A stretch of DNA of 64,000 nt from the NCBI RefSeq assembly GCF_947503375.1, contig NZ_CANNDQ010000007.1, forward strand, positions 162,972 to 226,971, given 5' to 3'. Of this stretch, positions 49,782-59,599 are shown piece after piece. Below the pieces are notes generated by a model. It made no database searches. It saw nothing but the letters and a program-made list of their open reading frames with translations, and was not told where the DNA came from. Made by a program: the position numbers and the translations under genes. Source of the DNA: an uncultured Psychroserpens sp. GTDB taxonomy: Bacteria > Bacteroidota > Bacteroidia > Flavobacteriales > Flavobacteriaceae. Numbering within the stretch: the stretch's first letter is position 1; each line of letters opens with the position of its first letter.

Positions 49782-52220
49782 TTATTTAATTTCATAAATT
49801 ATAATGGTATTGTTATCGCCTTTTACAATAACTTCTAGAGCATTATCGTTATCAACATCATCCATTTCTATAGATGAATTACCATATACTGGGAAGTTAT
49901 TAATGAGTTTTGCTTGACTGTCAAAGAGGTATACTTTTTTTGCTTGTAAGTCGGTAACACTTATATAAATTTTGTCATTAATATAAAATATTTTTGGCTG
50001 TGTATAATCACCAAAGTCCAAATCTATAGTATTGGTCTTTATGGTTAGTTTATTGTCTGTTAAGGTAACTAAAGTTTTATTAGTTGTAGTAATTGTATGG
50101 TTTTCATCTAGATTTAGGTTGCTGTGTGCAATACTACCTTTTGTATTTACCTGTAGTAACTCTCCACTATTATTGGTTGTTGTAAATTTATTTTTGTATA
50201 GGTAAATGTTGTTTTTTGAAAACTCTATTTTCTCCTTAACATGAACGCGTCTCCTGCCAGTTCTATCTAAAATTTCTAAGGTATTTCCATCAGCAAATAC
50301 AATGTAATCTTTTTTGCCAATTCTGAAATGTTTTGGCTGCGTTTTGATATTGCTTTTTGCAGATTTATATGTAAAACCAGTTACAATTTTGCCCCTTTGA
50401 TCATACATGAGTACTTTTTTTCCTTGACTAACCATTAAACGATAATTTCGTTTTTTATCGTAATCGAAGACTGAAAGTGGTTGAGTAATTTTATCATTGA
50501 ACTTCAATGGAAAAGGAGAAACATCTTTGCCATTTCTGTCTAAAACATAGATGCTTTTTGTTGTACAAAAAGCTAATTGCAATCGACCGTTTTTATACAT
50601 GTCTATTTGAGATACATTTCCTAATATTTTCTCATTGAGTTGTTTTTTCCAGAAGATTTTCCCTTGATTTGAAATCAAGTATAAGTTATGGTCTATATCT
50701 TGTGCCAAGATGTCTTTTTGATTGTTAGTGTGGTTGCTAACTAATTGAATATCAGAGAGTATTAAATTGTCTATATTAATAGTTTTCTCTTCAGATATAG
50801 TATTGTTTTTCTGCTGTGATTTTTGAGTTTTTATTACTGCATTTACATGTGCATAATCAGTATCATAAATGAACTGAAGAGCTGAAGTTTTATATTGGCT
50901 TAAGTTTAGGTTTTTATCGTCATTAAAATTGGTGTTTATAACGTTGTTCAATTCTCTGTCATTTACATAAATAAATATCGAAGACTCATCACTCAAATTA
51001 AGCATCATATTTTTGAAATTTTCGTTTTCTGCTAAAGTATTTCCATTTTGATAATTAGAGATGATAGTTTCCAAAAATGACATGCTGTTAGAGAACACAA
51101 AAGCATCATCAATATTGAAATAATATGTTGCATTGATATTAGCAATAAATGGTTCGAAAATTTTAGCGAGAACTTCTTGTTTTTCAAAATTATATATAGC
51201 TACAGACCTAAAGGTCTTGTTTAGAGATTGTGATAAATTTTCTTGTGTATTGAAGGCGTCTAAAGAACGTAATATGATAGCATTTTCATTATTGTAACTA
51301 ACCATACCTGCTTCAATTATTGTTTCAAATAGATGATCGTTGTTGGCTATTGTAATAGAGTCTGTTTTTTTGTGTTTTAAAAGGTTTGCTTCAAAAAGCT
51401 TAACGTTATTAAATGTTAAGCTTAAGAAATAGTCTGAGTTTCTAGGTATAATGGTTGCTATCTCATTTTCTTGTGGGATAGTTCCTTTAAATACATTGAT
51501 TAGACTTTCAATTGAGTCTGATGCTTTAGTAATTCCGTTTAGTATAATATCATTTTGTGAAAAATCACAATCTAAAAGTAAATGGTTTGATAATTTGACA
51601 GTATTTAACTCAGAGTTGTTAAAAATTTTAGGCGAAAACCCTTCTTGTTTTAGATTTAATAGAATAGAAACTGATTTTTCAGGGTTAGACGCATTTAATA
51701 GTTTTTTCAATTCAGAGTCATATTGTGTGCTATTAAATGCGTTCTCTACTAATCTAAGACGGTTAGATATGAATAGAATGCTATCAATAGTTGTTGAATA
51801 AAAAATCTTTTTATTCACATTTAATTTTGTGATAGTTTTATTTTTTGATGAGAATTTTTCAGCAATGAAGTTTGGTATTGAATCTAATTCAAAAACTAAA
51901 TTGCTATTGTAGGTCATAAAACTTACCTCTAAACTATCCTTAATATCTTTTGATAGGCAAACGTATAATGCTTCAGAAGGCTTAATGTGTTTTGTTGGAA
52001 AGAGATACTGATTAAAACTTTTAACCTGATTGTAAATGCCAAGCTCTTTCAGTAAACTATTATTATTTATAGAGCTTTTTAAACTTTCAAGAGAATTGGT
52101 TTTGATTACTAATGAAGTGTTTTCAGGTATATAGTTTAAAATATCTTGAGTTGTATCTGAATCATTTTGACAATTGAAGAGTAGTGCTGACAAAAGAATC
52201 AGTAGACAAATTTTTTTCAT
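49782..52220 (-). CDS. Large lipoprotein with DUF3352-like N-terminus and beta-propeller-like C-terminus
   Basis: An 812-aa lipoprotein (lipobox ALLFNCQND, Cys17). The first ~460 residues (IPENTSLVIKTNSLESLKSS and repeated strand-helix units) resemble the DUF3352 type. From about 490, repeats such as HNLYLISNQGKIFWKKQLNE, IYVLDRNGKDVSPFPLKFND, VLMYDQRGKIVTGFTY, LEILDRTGRRRVHVKEK and KVYLFDSQAKLINNFPVYGN look like the blades of a PQQ/FG-GAP-like propeller. The gene follows rnhB by 28 nt. Function unknown. Confidence 0.8.
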   Translation of the reverse strand: MKKICLLILLSALLFNCQNDSDTTQDILNYIPENTSLVIKTNSLESLKSSINNNSLLKELGIYNQVKSFNQYLFPTKHIKPSEALYVCLSKDIKDSLEVSFMTYNSNLVFELDSIPNFIAEKFSSKNKTITKLNVNKKIFYSTTIDSILFISNRLRLVENAFNSTQYDSELKKLLNASNPEKSVSILLNLKQEGFSPKIFNNSELNTVKLSNHLLLDCDFSQNDIILNGITKASDSIESLINVFKGTIPQENEIATIIPRNSDYFLSLTFNNVKLFEANLLKHKKTDSITIANNDHLFETIIEAGMVSYNNENAIILRSLDAFNTQENLSQSLNKTFRSVAIYNFEKQEVLAKIFEPFIANINATYYFNIDDAFVFSNSMSFLETIISNYQNGNTLAENENFKNMMLNLSDESSIFIYVNDRELNNVINTNFNDDKNLNLSQYKTSALQFIYDTDYAHVNAVIKTQKSQQKNNTISEEKTINIDNLILSDIQLVSNHTNNQKDILAQDIDHNLYLISNQGKIFWKKQLNEKILGNVSQIDMYKNGRLQLAFCTTKSIYVLDRNGKDVSPFPLKFNDKITQPLSVFDYDKKRNYRLMVSQGKKVLMYDQRGKIVTGFTYKSAKSNIKTQPKHFRIGKKDYIVFADGNTLEILDRTGRRRVHVKEKIEFSKNNIYLYKNKFTTTNNSGELLQVNTKGSIAHSNLNLDENHTITTTNKTLVTLTDNKLTIKTNTIDLDFGDYTQPKIFYINDKIYISVTDLQAKKVYLFDSQAKLINNFPVYGNSSIEMDDVDNDNALEVIVKGDNNTIIIYEIK

Positions 52221-52235
52221 CGAAAATATTTTTTA

Positions 52236-52243
52236 CAAATATA
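52236..52243 (-). promoter_or_regulatory. -7 box between rnhB and the 812-aa lipoprotein gene
   Basis: Minus-strand TATATTTG (TAnnTTTG) 15 nt before the ATG at 52220; it suggests that the lipoprotein gene has its own promoter despite the short gap after rnhB. Confidence 0.5.
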
Positions 52244-52248
52244 AAAAG

Positions 52249-52851
52249 TTAGAAGTCTAATTTTAACTGTTCAGGCAATAATCTGAAAGATTTTCTGTGG
52301 TATTTTGTAATGCCATATTTTTTAATAGCATTTCTATGTTCAACTGTTGGATAACCTTTGTTTTTTATCCAATTATACATTGGAAATTCTTCATGAATTT
52401 TTGCCATGTAGTTGTCTCTGTATGTTTTTGCCAATATGGAAGCAGCTGCAATCGTTAAGTATTTACTATCGCCTTTAATTATAACTTCATGTGGAATAGA
52501 TTTATAAGGTTTAAAACGATTGCCGTCAACAATAATGAATTTTGGCTCAGGATTAAGCTTTTCAATTGATAGGTGCATTGCTAAAATTGAAGCATTCAAA
52601 ATGTTTATGGCATCAATTTCGTTTTCAAATACATGATTTACAGAATAAGAGATTGCTTCGGTTTCTATAATAGGTTTCAAAAGCTCTCGTTTTTTTTCTG
52701 AAAGCAGCTTAGAATCAGTTAATATTGAATTTTTAAAATTCTTAGGCAAAATAACTGCTGCAGCAGTAACTGGGCCAGCAAGGCAGCCTCTTCCAGCTTC
52801 ATCTGTACCACATTCTAAATTAAAATCTGAATATTGTGTATAAAGTTTCAA
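52249..52851 (-). CDS. rnhB: Ribonuclease HII
   Basis: Cleaves RNA in RNA-DNA hybrids, including single misinserted ribonucleotides. The 200-aa protein has the active-site motif [15 protein letters not shown] with D17 and E18, IIVDGNRF with D109, and [20 protein letters not shown] with D128. Start is TTG at 52851 ([19 protein letters not shown]). Promoter box at 52868-52875 upstream. Confidence 0.96.
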   Translation of the reverse strand: MKLYTQYSDFNLECGTDEAGRGCLAGPVTAAAVILPKNFKNSILTDSKLLSEKKRELLKPIIETEAISYSVNHVFENEIDAINILNASILAMHLSIEKLNPEPKFIIVDGNRFKPYKSIPHEVIIKGDSKYLTIAAASILAKTYRDNYMAKIHEEFPMYNWIKNKGYPTVEHRNAIKKYGITKYHRKSFRLLPEQLKLDF

Positions 52852-52867
52852 AATGTTAAAGTTTGAA

Positions 52868-52899
52868 CAAAGTTAAAATTTTAACGCAACCTTTTTCAA
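52868..52899 (-). promoter_or_regulatory. Promoter of rnhB
   Basis: Minus strand: TTG (52897-52899), 21-nt spacer, TAACTTTG (52868-52875). Leader about 10 nt to the TTG start at 52851. Confidence 0.55.
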
Positions 52900-52906
52900 G
52901 TCGATG

Positions 52907-53022
52907 CATCTTAATCATAGAAAAAACAAGCATCTTAGGCTTTTTCACCTAAATTTTTAAAAGCAATTACATTAACATTTTTTTGGCTGAAATACTTGTT
53001 TATTTAATATATTATTAAGATG
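52907..53022. repeat. CATCTTA repeats upstream of susC
   Basis: CATCTTA occurs at 52907-52913 and 52931-52937 (24 nt apart) and as its inverse TAAGATG at 53016-53022, the last inside the susC promoter. Could be regulator sites; short enough to be chance. Confidence 0.3.
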
Positions 53023-53026
53023 TTTG
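52996..53026 (+). promoter_or_regulatory. Likely promoter of the SusCD operon
   Basis: TTG (52996-52998), 20-nt spacer, GATGTTTG (53019-53026): one mismatch to TAnnTTTG apart from the first base class. The leader to the ATG at 53054 would be about 20 nt. Confidence 0.45.
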
Positions 53027-53053
53027 CGCTAGACTAACTCAAATAATTGTTTT

Positions 53054-56000
53054 ATGAAATTAAAGTTAACATGGTTAATGACGCTATTCATGGCGTTTGT
53101 GATGCAATTTTCTTTTGCACAAGAGAAGACGATCACAGGAACAGTTACATCTGCAGCTGATGGTTTACCATTGCCTGGAGTAAATGTAATTGTAAAAGGA
53201 ACTTCAAGAGGAGTTCAAACAGATTTTGATGGTAATTTCTCTATCAGAGCTAACGAAGGTGAAGCACTAGTGTTCTCATTTCTTGGCTTTAAAGATTTTG
53301 AAGCCTCAGTAGGATCTTCTAGTACAATAAATGTTCAAATGCAAGAGGATGTTGCTACTTTAGATGAAGTAGTAGTTGTTGCTTATGGAGACGCTGCGTC
53401 TCTTAGAACAAGTACTGCCTCAATAAGCACAGTAGATGCTGAAGTGCTCGAAGATAGGGCAAATGCTTCTGCTATTCAAAACCTTCAAGGTCAAGTAGCA
53501 GGTTTAAATATTTCTACTGGTACTGGTCAGCCTGGTGCTGATAGTACAATTATCTTAAGGGGGCCAGGATCTATTAATGGTAACGTAGAACCGTTATTCG
53601 TGGTAGATGGTATTCCTGTTGATGAAGATAACTTTAGAAGTATCAACCCTAATGACATTGCAACTTATTCAGTACTTAAAGATGCTGCAGCCGCAAACAT
53701 CTATGGTAACAGAGCTGCAAATGGTGCGATTGTAATTACAACTAAAAGAGGTAAGTACAATCAAGCATTGAAATTTAGATACAGTGCTTCTTATGGTTAT
53801 AATGAATTACAAGATCAACCTTTTGAGTTAATGAACTCAAGAGAAATTCTTACTTGGCAAAATATTAATGGTGCAGGTTTAGGTTCAGAATTGACACCTA
53901 ATGAAATCAATGCTATAGCAAACCAAGTAAACACTAACTGGGCAGATGTTTTCTTTAGAAAAGGAACAACATCTTCTCACGATTTATCGATTTCATCTGG
54001 TGGTGAGACTTCTAATAATTTTACATCTTTGCAATATTTTGAGCAAGATGGTATATTTATTGGCTCAGACTTCAAACGTTTCTCTGTTAGAAATAATTTC
54101 AGTGGCAGAAGCGCAGATGATAAATTTAACTACAACTTAAATCTATCTTTAGGTTTTTCAAAAACTAATGAAGTAGGTGATAGTTCTGGTTCTGGGTCAA
54201 CATTCTTTAACCCATTTAGTGCTGCATTACAAGGATTACCTTATTTAAGTCCTTTTGATCCAGACGGATCAATCACTAGAGATGGTGGTATCGCGCCTGG
54301 TGATATTGGAGCTATTTTAGGTAGAGGTGCATCAAACTTCCCTTACGTTTTATTAAACAGTCTTTCTTTAAATACAGATAAGGAAGAGGAAGTTAAGATT
54401 TTAGCGTCTTTTAACGCTAACTGGAATTTTGCTAAAAACCTTACTGCAGGTATACAATTAGGTATGGACTACAGTAATGAAATGAGATTAGAGATATTAC
54501 ACCCTGAAAGTATTTTAGGACCATTCCAAGATAGAGTTGGTAATAACCCAGCAACATTGTTTGGAGGTATCCAAGAAGAAACAGTTACTAGAGATTTCAG
54601 ATTTAACTCTGTATTTTCTTTAAATTATAATAATGTCTTCGCAGATAAGCACAAAGTAGATGCTACGGCTTTCTTTGAATATTTAAAAGGTCATTTAGAC
54701 GGATTTGATTATGACCAATTTGGTCTTGATCCACGTTTATTAGGTGCAGGTTCTGCTTTCGTGGCAGGTACTACAACTGAGGTAATCAACGGTGCAACTG
54801 TAAATCCTTATATTGATATTCTTAACCAGTTCACAACAACTGTTGGTAACGTGTCTATCTTTGGACAATTCGATTATGAGTACGACGGTAGATATGGATT
54901 TGCTGCAGGTATCAGACGAGATAACTCATTTAGATTTATCGATGATAATAAATGGGGTACATTTTGGTCTGTTTCAGGTCGTTGGAATATCGATGCTGAA
55001 TCATTCATGGAAGACTCTGCGTTTGACTTATTAAAACTTAGAGCTTCTTATGGTGTGTCAGGTAATGACAGAATTAGAGGAGGTTACTATGGAGGTACAA
55101 ACGAAACACGTAACCTTTATACTGCTGGTACAGGTTATAATGGTACTGTTTCTACAGTTCCTAGCCAAGTAGCAAATACATCATTAAGCTGGGAAGAGAC
55201 AACACAAAAGAACATTGGTATTGATTTCTCTTTATGGAACAGAAAGTTCAGCGGTACTTTAGATGTATACGAAAAAACTACTGATGACTTATTCCAAAAC
55301 AATAACATTTCTTTATTGAATGCAACAGGAGGTACTATTGAGGCTAACTTAGGTACAATGGTAAACTCAGGTGTTGAATTACAATTGAATTATACTATTT
55401 ATGATAAAAACGATTGGAGAATATCGGTTAATGCTAACGGATCTTATAACAAGAATGAGATCGAAGCATTGCCACCATCTACAAATGGTTTAGTAAACCT
55501 TGGAGGTTCTACAGCATTAGGTGAAGGAGAATCATTAGGATCTTTCTTCCTAGTAGAATACGGAGGAGTTAATCCAGCAAACGGTAATCCTTTATTCGTA
55601 AGACCTGACGGAACGTTGACTGAAACACTTATTGATGCTGACAGACAGTTCTCTGATAGATCTATCTATCCAGTTTACCAAGGTGGTTTCGGTTCTGATA
55701 TCAGATACAAAGGTTTTGAGTTTACAACACAATGGTCTTTTGTTGCTGAAGTTTACAGAAACAACTTAGATTTTGCTAGTTTAGAAAACGTTTCTCAAGG
55801 TTCAGTTGAAAATGGTAGAAACAGATCTGTAACATTATTTAATGCATGGCAAAATGTTGGTGATATCACAGAAGTACCTCGTGTAGGTTCTGCTTTCGGT
55901 GGTGTTGCATTCATTAACCAAACAGATAGATATCTTGAAGATGCTTCTTTCTTAAGATTGAGAAACATCACTTTTGCTTACTCTTTACCAAGTAGTGTGT

Positions 56001-56167
56001 TAGAACAATTACCTATTACGGGAATGAGATTGTATGTACAAGGTGAAAACTTATTAACTTTCACAAAATATAGAGGTTGGGATCCTGAATCTAACTTTAG
56101 AACTACAGATAGAGGTCAGTTCCCTACTCCTAAGATATATACTTTTGGAGCAACAATTAATTTTTAA
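53054..56167 (+). CDS. SusC/RagA-type TonB-dependent outer-membrane receptor
   Basis: A 1037-aa outer-membrane transporter. Order: signal peptide (about 1-22, ending FAQ), carboxypeptidase-like regulatory domain (about 24-98; GTVTSAADGLPLPGVNVIVK), TonB box LDEVVVVAYG at 103-112, plug domain (ASAIQNLQGQVAGLNIST, PLFVVDGIPVDEDNF, IYGNRAANGAIVITTKRGK), then a 22-strand barrel ending TFGATINF. It should work with SusD to take in oligomers as a lidded (pedal-bin) pair powered by TonB-ExbBD, encoded elsewhere. First of a five-gene plus-strand block. Confidence 0.96.
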   Translation: MKLKLTWLMTLFMAFVMQFSFAQEKTITGTVTSAADGLPLPGVNVIVKGTSRGVQTDFDGNFSIRANEGEALVFSFLGFKDFEASVGSSSTINVQMQEDVATLDEVVVVAYGDAASLRTSTASISTVDAEVLEDRANASAIQNLQGQVAGLNISTGTGQPGADSTIILRGPGSINGNVEPLFVVDGIPVDEDNFRSINPNDIATYSVLKDAAAANIYGNRAANGAIVITTKRGKYNQALKFRYSASYGYNELQDQPFELMNSREILTWQNINGAGLGSELTPNEINAIANQVNTNWADVFFRKGTTSSHDLSISSGGETSNNFTSLQYFEQDGIFIGSDFKRFSVRNNFSGRSADDKFNYNLNLSLGFSKTNEVGDSSGSGSTFFNPFSAALQGLPYLSPFDPDGSITRDGGIAPGDIGAILGRGASNFPYVLLNSLSLNTDKEEEVKILASFNANWNFAKNLTAGIQLGMDYSNEMRLEILHPESILGPFQDRVGNNPATLFGGIQEETVTRDFRFNSVFSLNYNNVFADKHKVDATAFFEYLKGHLDGFDYDQFGLDPRLLGAGSAFVAGTTTEVINGATVNPYIDILNQFTTTVGNVSIFGQFDYEYDGRYGFAAGIRRDNSFRFIDDNKWGTFWSVSGRWNIDAESFMEDSAFDLLKLRASYGVSGNDRIRGGYYGGTNETRNLYTAGTGYNGTVSTVPSQVANTSLSWEETTQKNIGIDFSLWNRKFSGTLDVYEKTTDDLFQNNNISLLNATGGTIEANLGTMVNSGVELQLNYTIYDKNDWRISVNANGSYNKNEIEALPPSTNGLVNLGGSTALGEGESLGSFFLVEYGGVNPANGNPLFVRPDGTLTETLIDADRQFSDRSIYPVYQGGFGSDIRYKGFEFTTQWSFVAEVYRNNLDFASLENVSQGSVENGRNRSVTLFNAWQNVGDITEVPRVGSAFGGVAFINQTDRYLEDASFLRLRNITFAYSLPSSVLEQLPITGMRLYVQGENLLTFTKYRGWDPESNFRTTDRGQFPTPKIYTFGATINF

Positions 56168-56179
56168 TAACAAATTGAT

Positions 56180-57646
56180 ATGAAAAAATATATTTATAAA
56201 ATAACATTCTTATCTGCGTTGGTATTTACATTTTCTTGTGAAGATGCTACAGATATCGTGCAGGAAGGGGAACTTACTGAAGATGCTGCTTTCAGAACAG
56301 TAGCCGACATTCAGACTGGTTTGTTGGGAGTTTATGCAGCTTACGATCCTGATGCAGGAGGAAACGGACAAGGAAACTCACTTTATGGTAACGCCATTTT
56401 TAGTGACAACTTAAAATCTGGAAATGCAAGTAATGGGCAAGGTGCTCAAGATTATAATTATCTTGTAAGCTTTACATCTGGTAGTATCCCAGATAATATC
56501 TGGAATGACAGATATACCACAATTAACTTTGCTAACCGTATCTTAGATGTCATCGATAGTAGAACATTTACTGGAGATGATTTAGTTGAAGTTAATCACA
56601 TTAAAGCACAATTGTTGGCACTTAGAGCTGTATGTCACTTTGAAGTGATGCAATACTTTACAACAGATTACAGTAATCCAAATGCTTTAGGTGCTATTAA
56701 TATTGATTTTGTTCCTGAAATTGATGATACATTTGAAAGAAATACAGTAGCACAAAATTTAGCTTTTATTAAAGCTGATTTAGATGCAGCTTCTGGATTG
56801 TTCGATCCTTTTAATGCCACTACCTCTAATCCAATCTTTATCAATCAAGACTTTGTTAAGTTTTTAAGATTGAGAATTGCTTTAACTGAAGGTGATTACA
56901 GTATGACTAATATGACCTTGGCTAATCAGCTATTAGCTGATTATCCTTTAGCCGACTTCGGACAATACATTGGTATGTTCTTAGATGTTGATAATACTGA
57001 AGTAATATTCAAACTTTCTAGAGTTGCTGGAGATGCAAGTGTGGTACGTTTATTCTACTTCAACTTTGTAGGACCTGGTGATGGTTTCCTTGAAATGTCT
57101 AATGAGTTATATAATATTTTAGATACTGAAGGTGGTGCTCGTCGTGCTGCATATGTGAATAATCAAAGTACTATTATTGCGCCTAATGATCCAGCAAATG
57201 AGATATTGATTAATAAATATCCAGGTTCTGCTGATGGTGTTCAATTGAACGATTTCAAAATGATGAGAGCTTCTGAGGTTCAGTTGATAAAAGCTGAATT
57301 ACAAGCAAGAAATAACATGTTAACTGATGCTGCTACAACTGTTGCTGCATTGAGAACTGCTAGAGGTTCTTCTACTGCAACACCAGCTACTTATGCTAAT
57401 GTAAATGCTGCTTTAACAGATATTATGTTAGAGCGTCGTAAAGAATTATGTTACGAAGCACACCGCTGGTTAGATATCAAACGTCTTGGGGCTGAGTTAG
57501 GTCTTGGACTTAGTAGACAAGCTGAAGACTGTGCTTCTTTTGAAGCTATATGTGATGTAGCTACTAGTGATTTTAGATTCACTATGGCTATTCCACAAGA
57601 TGAGTTAAACGGTAACTCTGCTATTTCTCAAAACCCTGGATATTAA
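56180..57646 (+). CDS. SusD/RagB-type substrate-binding lipoprotein
   Basis: A 488-aa surface lipoprotein (lipobox LVFTFSCED, Cys20), the lid of the SusC transporter. It is built on helical TPR-like units; SusD hallmarks are FANRILDVIDSR (about 115-126), AQLLALRAVCHFEVMQYFTT (about 146-165), MMRASEVQLIKAELQAR (about 360-376) and the C-terminal MLERRKELCYEAHRWLDIKR (about 415-434). It begins 12 nt after susC. Confidence 0.95.
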   Translation: MKKYIYKITFLSALVFTFSCEDATDIVQEGELTEDAAFRTVADIQTGLLGVYAAYDPDAGGNGQGNSLYGNAIFSDNLKSGNASNGQGAQDYNYLVSFTSGSIPDNIWNDRYTTINFANRILDVIDSRTFTGDDLVEVNHIKAQLLALRAVCHFEVMQYFTTDYSNPNALGAINIDFVPEIDDTFERNTVAQNLAFIKADLDAASGLFDPFNATTSNPIFINQDFVKFLRLRIALTEGDYSMTNMTLANQLLADYPLADFGQYIGMFLDVDNTEVIFKLSRVAGDASVVRLFYFNFVGPGDGFLEMSNELYNILDTEGGARRAAYVNNQSTIIAPNDPANEILINKYPGSADGVQLNDFKMMRASEVQLIKAELQARNNMLTDAATTVAALRTARGSSTATPATYANVNAALTDIMLERRKELCYEAHRWLDIKRLGAELGLGLSRQAEDCASFEAICDVATSDFRFTMAIPQDELNGNSAISQNPGY

Positions 57647-57672
57647 TTCAGATTAAACTAAAAATAATAATT

Positions 57673-58518
57673 ATGAAAAACATATTTAAAATATCATTTG
57701 CTCTGTCGTTGATGATGCTTACTTTTTCCTGTGATGAAACAGTTGATCAAGTGATCTACAATGGTGTGGCTTCTGAAAATAGAACATTCTTGTCTTTTAC
57801 GGCAAGTGTATATAATTTACCAGTGACAATTGATGATACTGGACAATTAGATATTACGCTTAATTCTAGTACTGCAACTTCTAGTGATAGAACGTTTAAT
57901 GTAGTGTTAAATACCGATCCTGAATTAACGACTGCAGATCCTAATACATACACATTACCTGCAACAGTTACGATACCTGCTAATTCTTATCAAGGTACGT
58001 TGACTATTACTGGTGCAGATAATGGATTAGTTGATGCAACAGTTAAACAAATTGTATTCTCTTTAGATGGTTTACCAAGTTCGGTAGATATGGATTCAAA
58101 CCAAATTACAGTTAATGTATTTGAAGTTTGTCCTGTTCCTGATACCTTCTTTGTTGGTCAGTATAACTTAGTAGATAGTAATGGTAATTTCCCAAGTGAA
58201 GAAGTAACTGTTAGTGTTGGTGCTACATCAACAGATAGAGTTTTCACATCTACATTCTTACCTGGTACAGGAGTTGATACGGTTTTACCTGTTAACATTA
58301 GCTTAGCTTGTAACTTATTCAATCTTACACCAGATATTGATATTACAGTATCTTGTACAGGAGGTGCACCACCATACTACATCTTAACAAGCGCTGGTGC
58401 TAGTAATAGTAGTTATTCATTAGCTTCAGATACAGTACACGTTGTTAACTATACTGAAGATCCTAATGCATCTTGTGGAGGTACATCTATTCAAAACTTT
58501 ACTCTAACCAAAATTTAA
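57673..58518 (+). CDS. Surface lipoprotein in the SusCD operon, copy 1
   Basis: A 281-aa lipoprotein (lipobox LMLTFSCDE, Cys20). All-beta: the N-terminal part (TVDQVIYNGVASENRTFLSF) resembles DUF1735/Calx-beta-like strands, the C-terminal half is separate and begins CPVPDTFFVGQYNL. It shares an outline with the next gene: C-P, F-x-G-x-Y-x-L, R-x-F-x(3)-F/Y-L-P, and a LTKI ending. Likely a SusE/F-like accessory binding protein at the cell surface; the ligand is unknown. Confidence 0.8.
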   Translation: MKNIFKISFALSLMMLTFSCDETVDQVIYNGVASENRTFLSFTASVYNLPVTIDDTGQLDITLNSSTATSSDRTFNVVLNTDPELTTADPNTYTLPATVTIPANSYQGTLTITGADNGLVDATVKQIVFSLDGLPSSVDMDSNQITVNVFEVCPVPDTFFVGQYNLVDSNGNFPSEEVTVSVGATSTDRVFTSTFLPGTGVDTVLPVNISLACNLFNLTPDIDITVSCTGGAPPYYILTSAGASNSSYSLASDTVHVVNYTEDPNASCGGTSIQNFTLTKI

Positions 58519-58527
58519 TATCTAGTT

Positions 58528-59436
58528 ATGAAAAATACTTTAAAAATAGCTTCTTTATTTGCTTTTGTATTGTTCGCTTTTAATAGTTGTGACGATAGTG
58601 AAGGTGAAAATGAAGGAAAATTTGATGACAATCCGGAAGCTGGATGGGTTCAATTTCAAACTAGTGCTTCGCAGATTAGTTTAGATGCTTTTGATTTTAC
58701 AACGCCTTTTACTATACCTGTAGAGGTTAATGTGCCTGTAGTGCCTAATGACCTTAGAATTAGTTATAGTTTAGAAAGTGTATCTGGAGCAAATCCAAAT
58801 ATGGTTTTTTCAAACTCAGGCTCAATTATTAATCCAGGAGGAACATCAAGTCACTTTGATTTAAATTTCCCTGAAATTGAATTTGATATGTCTGAAGCAT
58901 TAAGTGCTGGCATTTCTGAACCTATGGTTTTTGATGTTGTTTTAGAATCAACAGATAAAGCATCTGTAGCAGTTGGTATATTTGGTTCTGACAGACCTAC
59001 TAGTTATAGAATTACTGTATGTCCTTCTTTTGCATCTTCAACTGGTGCTTTCATAGGAGATTATACATTGACTGTTCCTACAGGAAATGGTGCCTTTGGC
59101 GAAGCAATTTTTGCTGATGGTCAAACAGTAACACTAACAGAAGGTGACGATGGTGAATTCAGTAGAAAATTCACTACTGTATATTTACCAGCTTTTCAAG
59201 CAGACACAATGGAGGTAACCTTCTCATTCGTAGGTGGTACTGTTGCAATTGGTAGTGGTTTGAATACCGATATTGGTTGTGGAGGTTTTATACTAATTGG
59301 TGGTGATGCTGCTAATACTGTTGCTCAGCCTTGTGATGACTCTTCTCTAATGTTAAATATGTTAGATTTCGAAGGTGGATCAGGTGGTTGTGGACCAGCT
59401 GACTTACCATTTACAGTTATGCTAACGAAGATATAG
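58528..59436 (+). CDS. Surface lipoprotein in the SusCD operon, copy 2
   Basis: A 302-aa lipoprotein (lipobox FAFNSCDDS, Cys21). An N-terminal beta domain (AGWVQFQTSASQISLDAFDF) is followed by a C-terminal half starting CPSFASSTGAFIGDYTLTVP and containing FSRKFTTVYLPAFQADTMEV, closing with PFTVMLTKI, parallel to copy 1. The two are 9 nt apart and probably arose by duplication. Last gene before a strong terminator. Confidence 0.8.
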   Translation: MKNTLKIASLFAFVLFAFNSCDDSEGENEGKFDDNPEAGWVQFQTSASQISLDAFDFTTPFTIPVEVNVPVVPNDLRISYSLESVSGANPNMVFSNSGSIINPGGTSSHFDLNFPEIEFDMSEALSAGISEPMVFDVVLESTDKASVAVGIFGSDRPTSYRITVCPSFASSTGAFIGDYTLTVPTGNGAFGEAIFADGQTVTLTEGDDGEFSRKFTTVYLPAFQADTMEVTFSFVGGTVAIGSGLNTDIGCGGFILIGGDAANTVAQPCDDSSLMLNMLDFEGGSGGCGPADLPFTVMLTKI

Positions 59437-59453
59437 TTTACAAAAACTTATAT

Positions 59454-59491
59454 AAATAAAAAAAGCCGCTCAATAGCGGCTTTTTTTATTT
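59454..59491 (+). terminator. Terminator of the SusCD operon
   Basis: A-run, GCCGCT-CAAT-AGCGGC, T-run: perfect stem with A/T extension, 18 nt past the last lipoprotein stop. It separates the operon from the metalloprotease gene. Confidence 0.93.
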
Positions 59492-59538
59492 ATATATAAT
59501 AACCATAAAGTTATTTTCTAGTTAAATGAAATAGCTGC

Positions 59539-59567
59539 TTGTCTATTTTTATTTATTTTTACTTTTG
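59539..59567 (+). promoter_or_regulatory. Promoter of the T9SS metalloprotease gene
   Basis: TTG (59539-59541), 18-nt spacer, TACTTTTG (59560-59567): a good match to the Bacteroidetes consensus. Leader about 25-30 nt to the ATG at 59600. Confidence 0.65.
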
Positions 59568-59599
59568 AAAACAAATGACTATTTTAGTAAAAAAAAATT

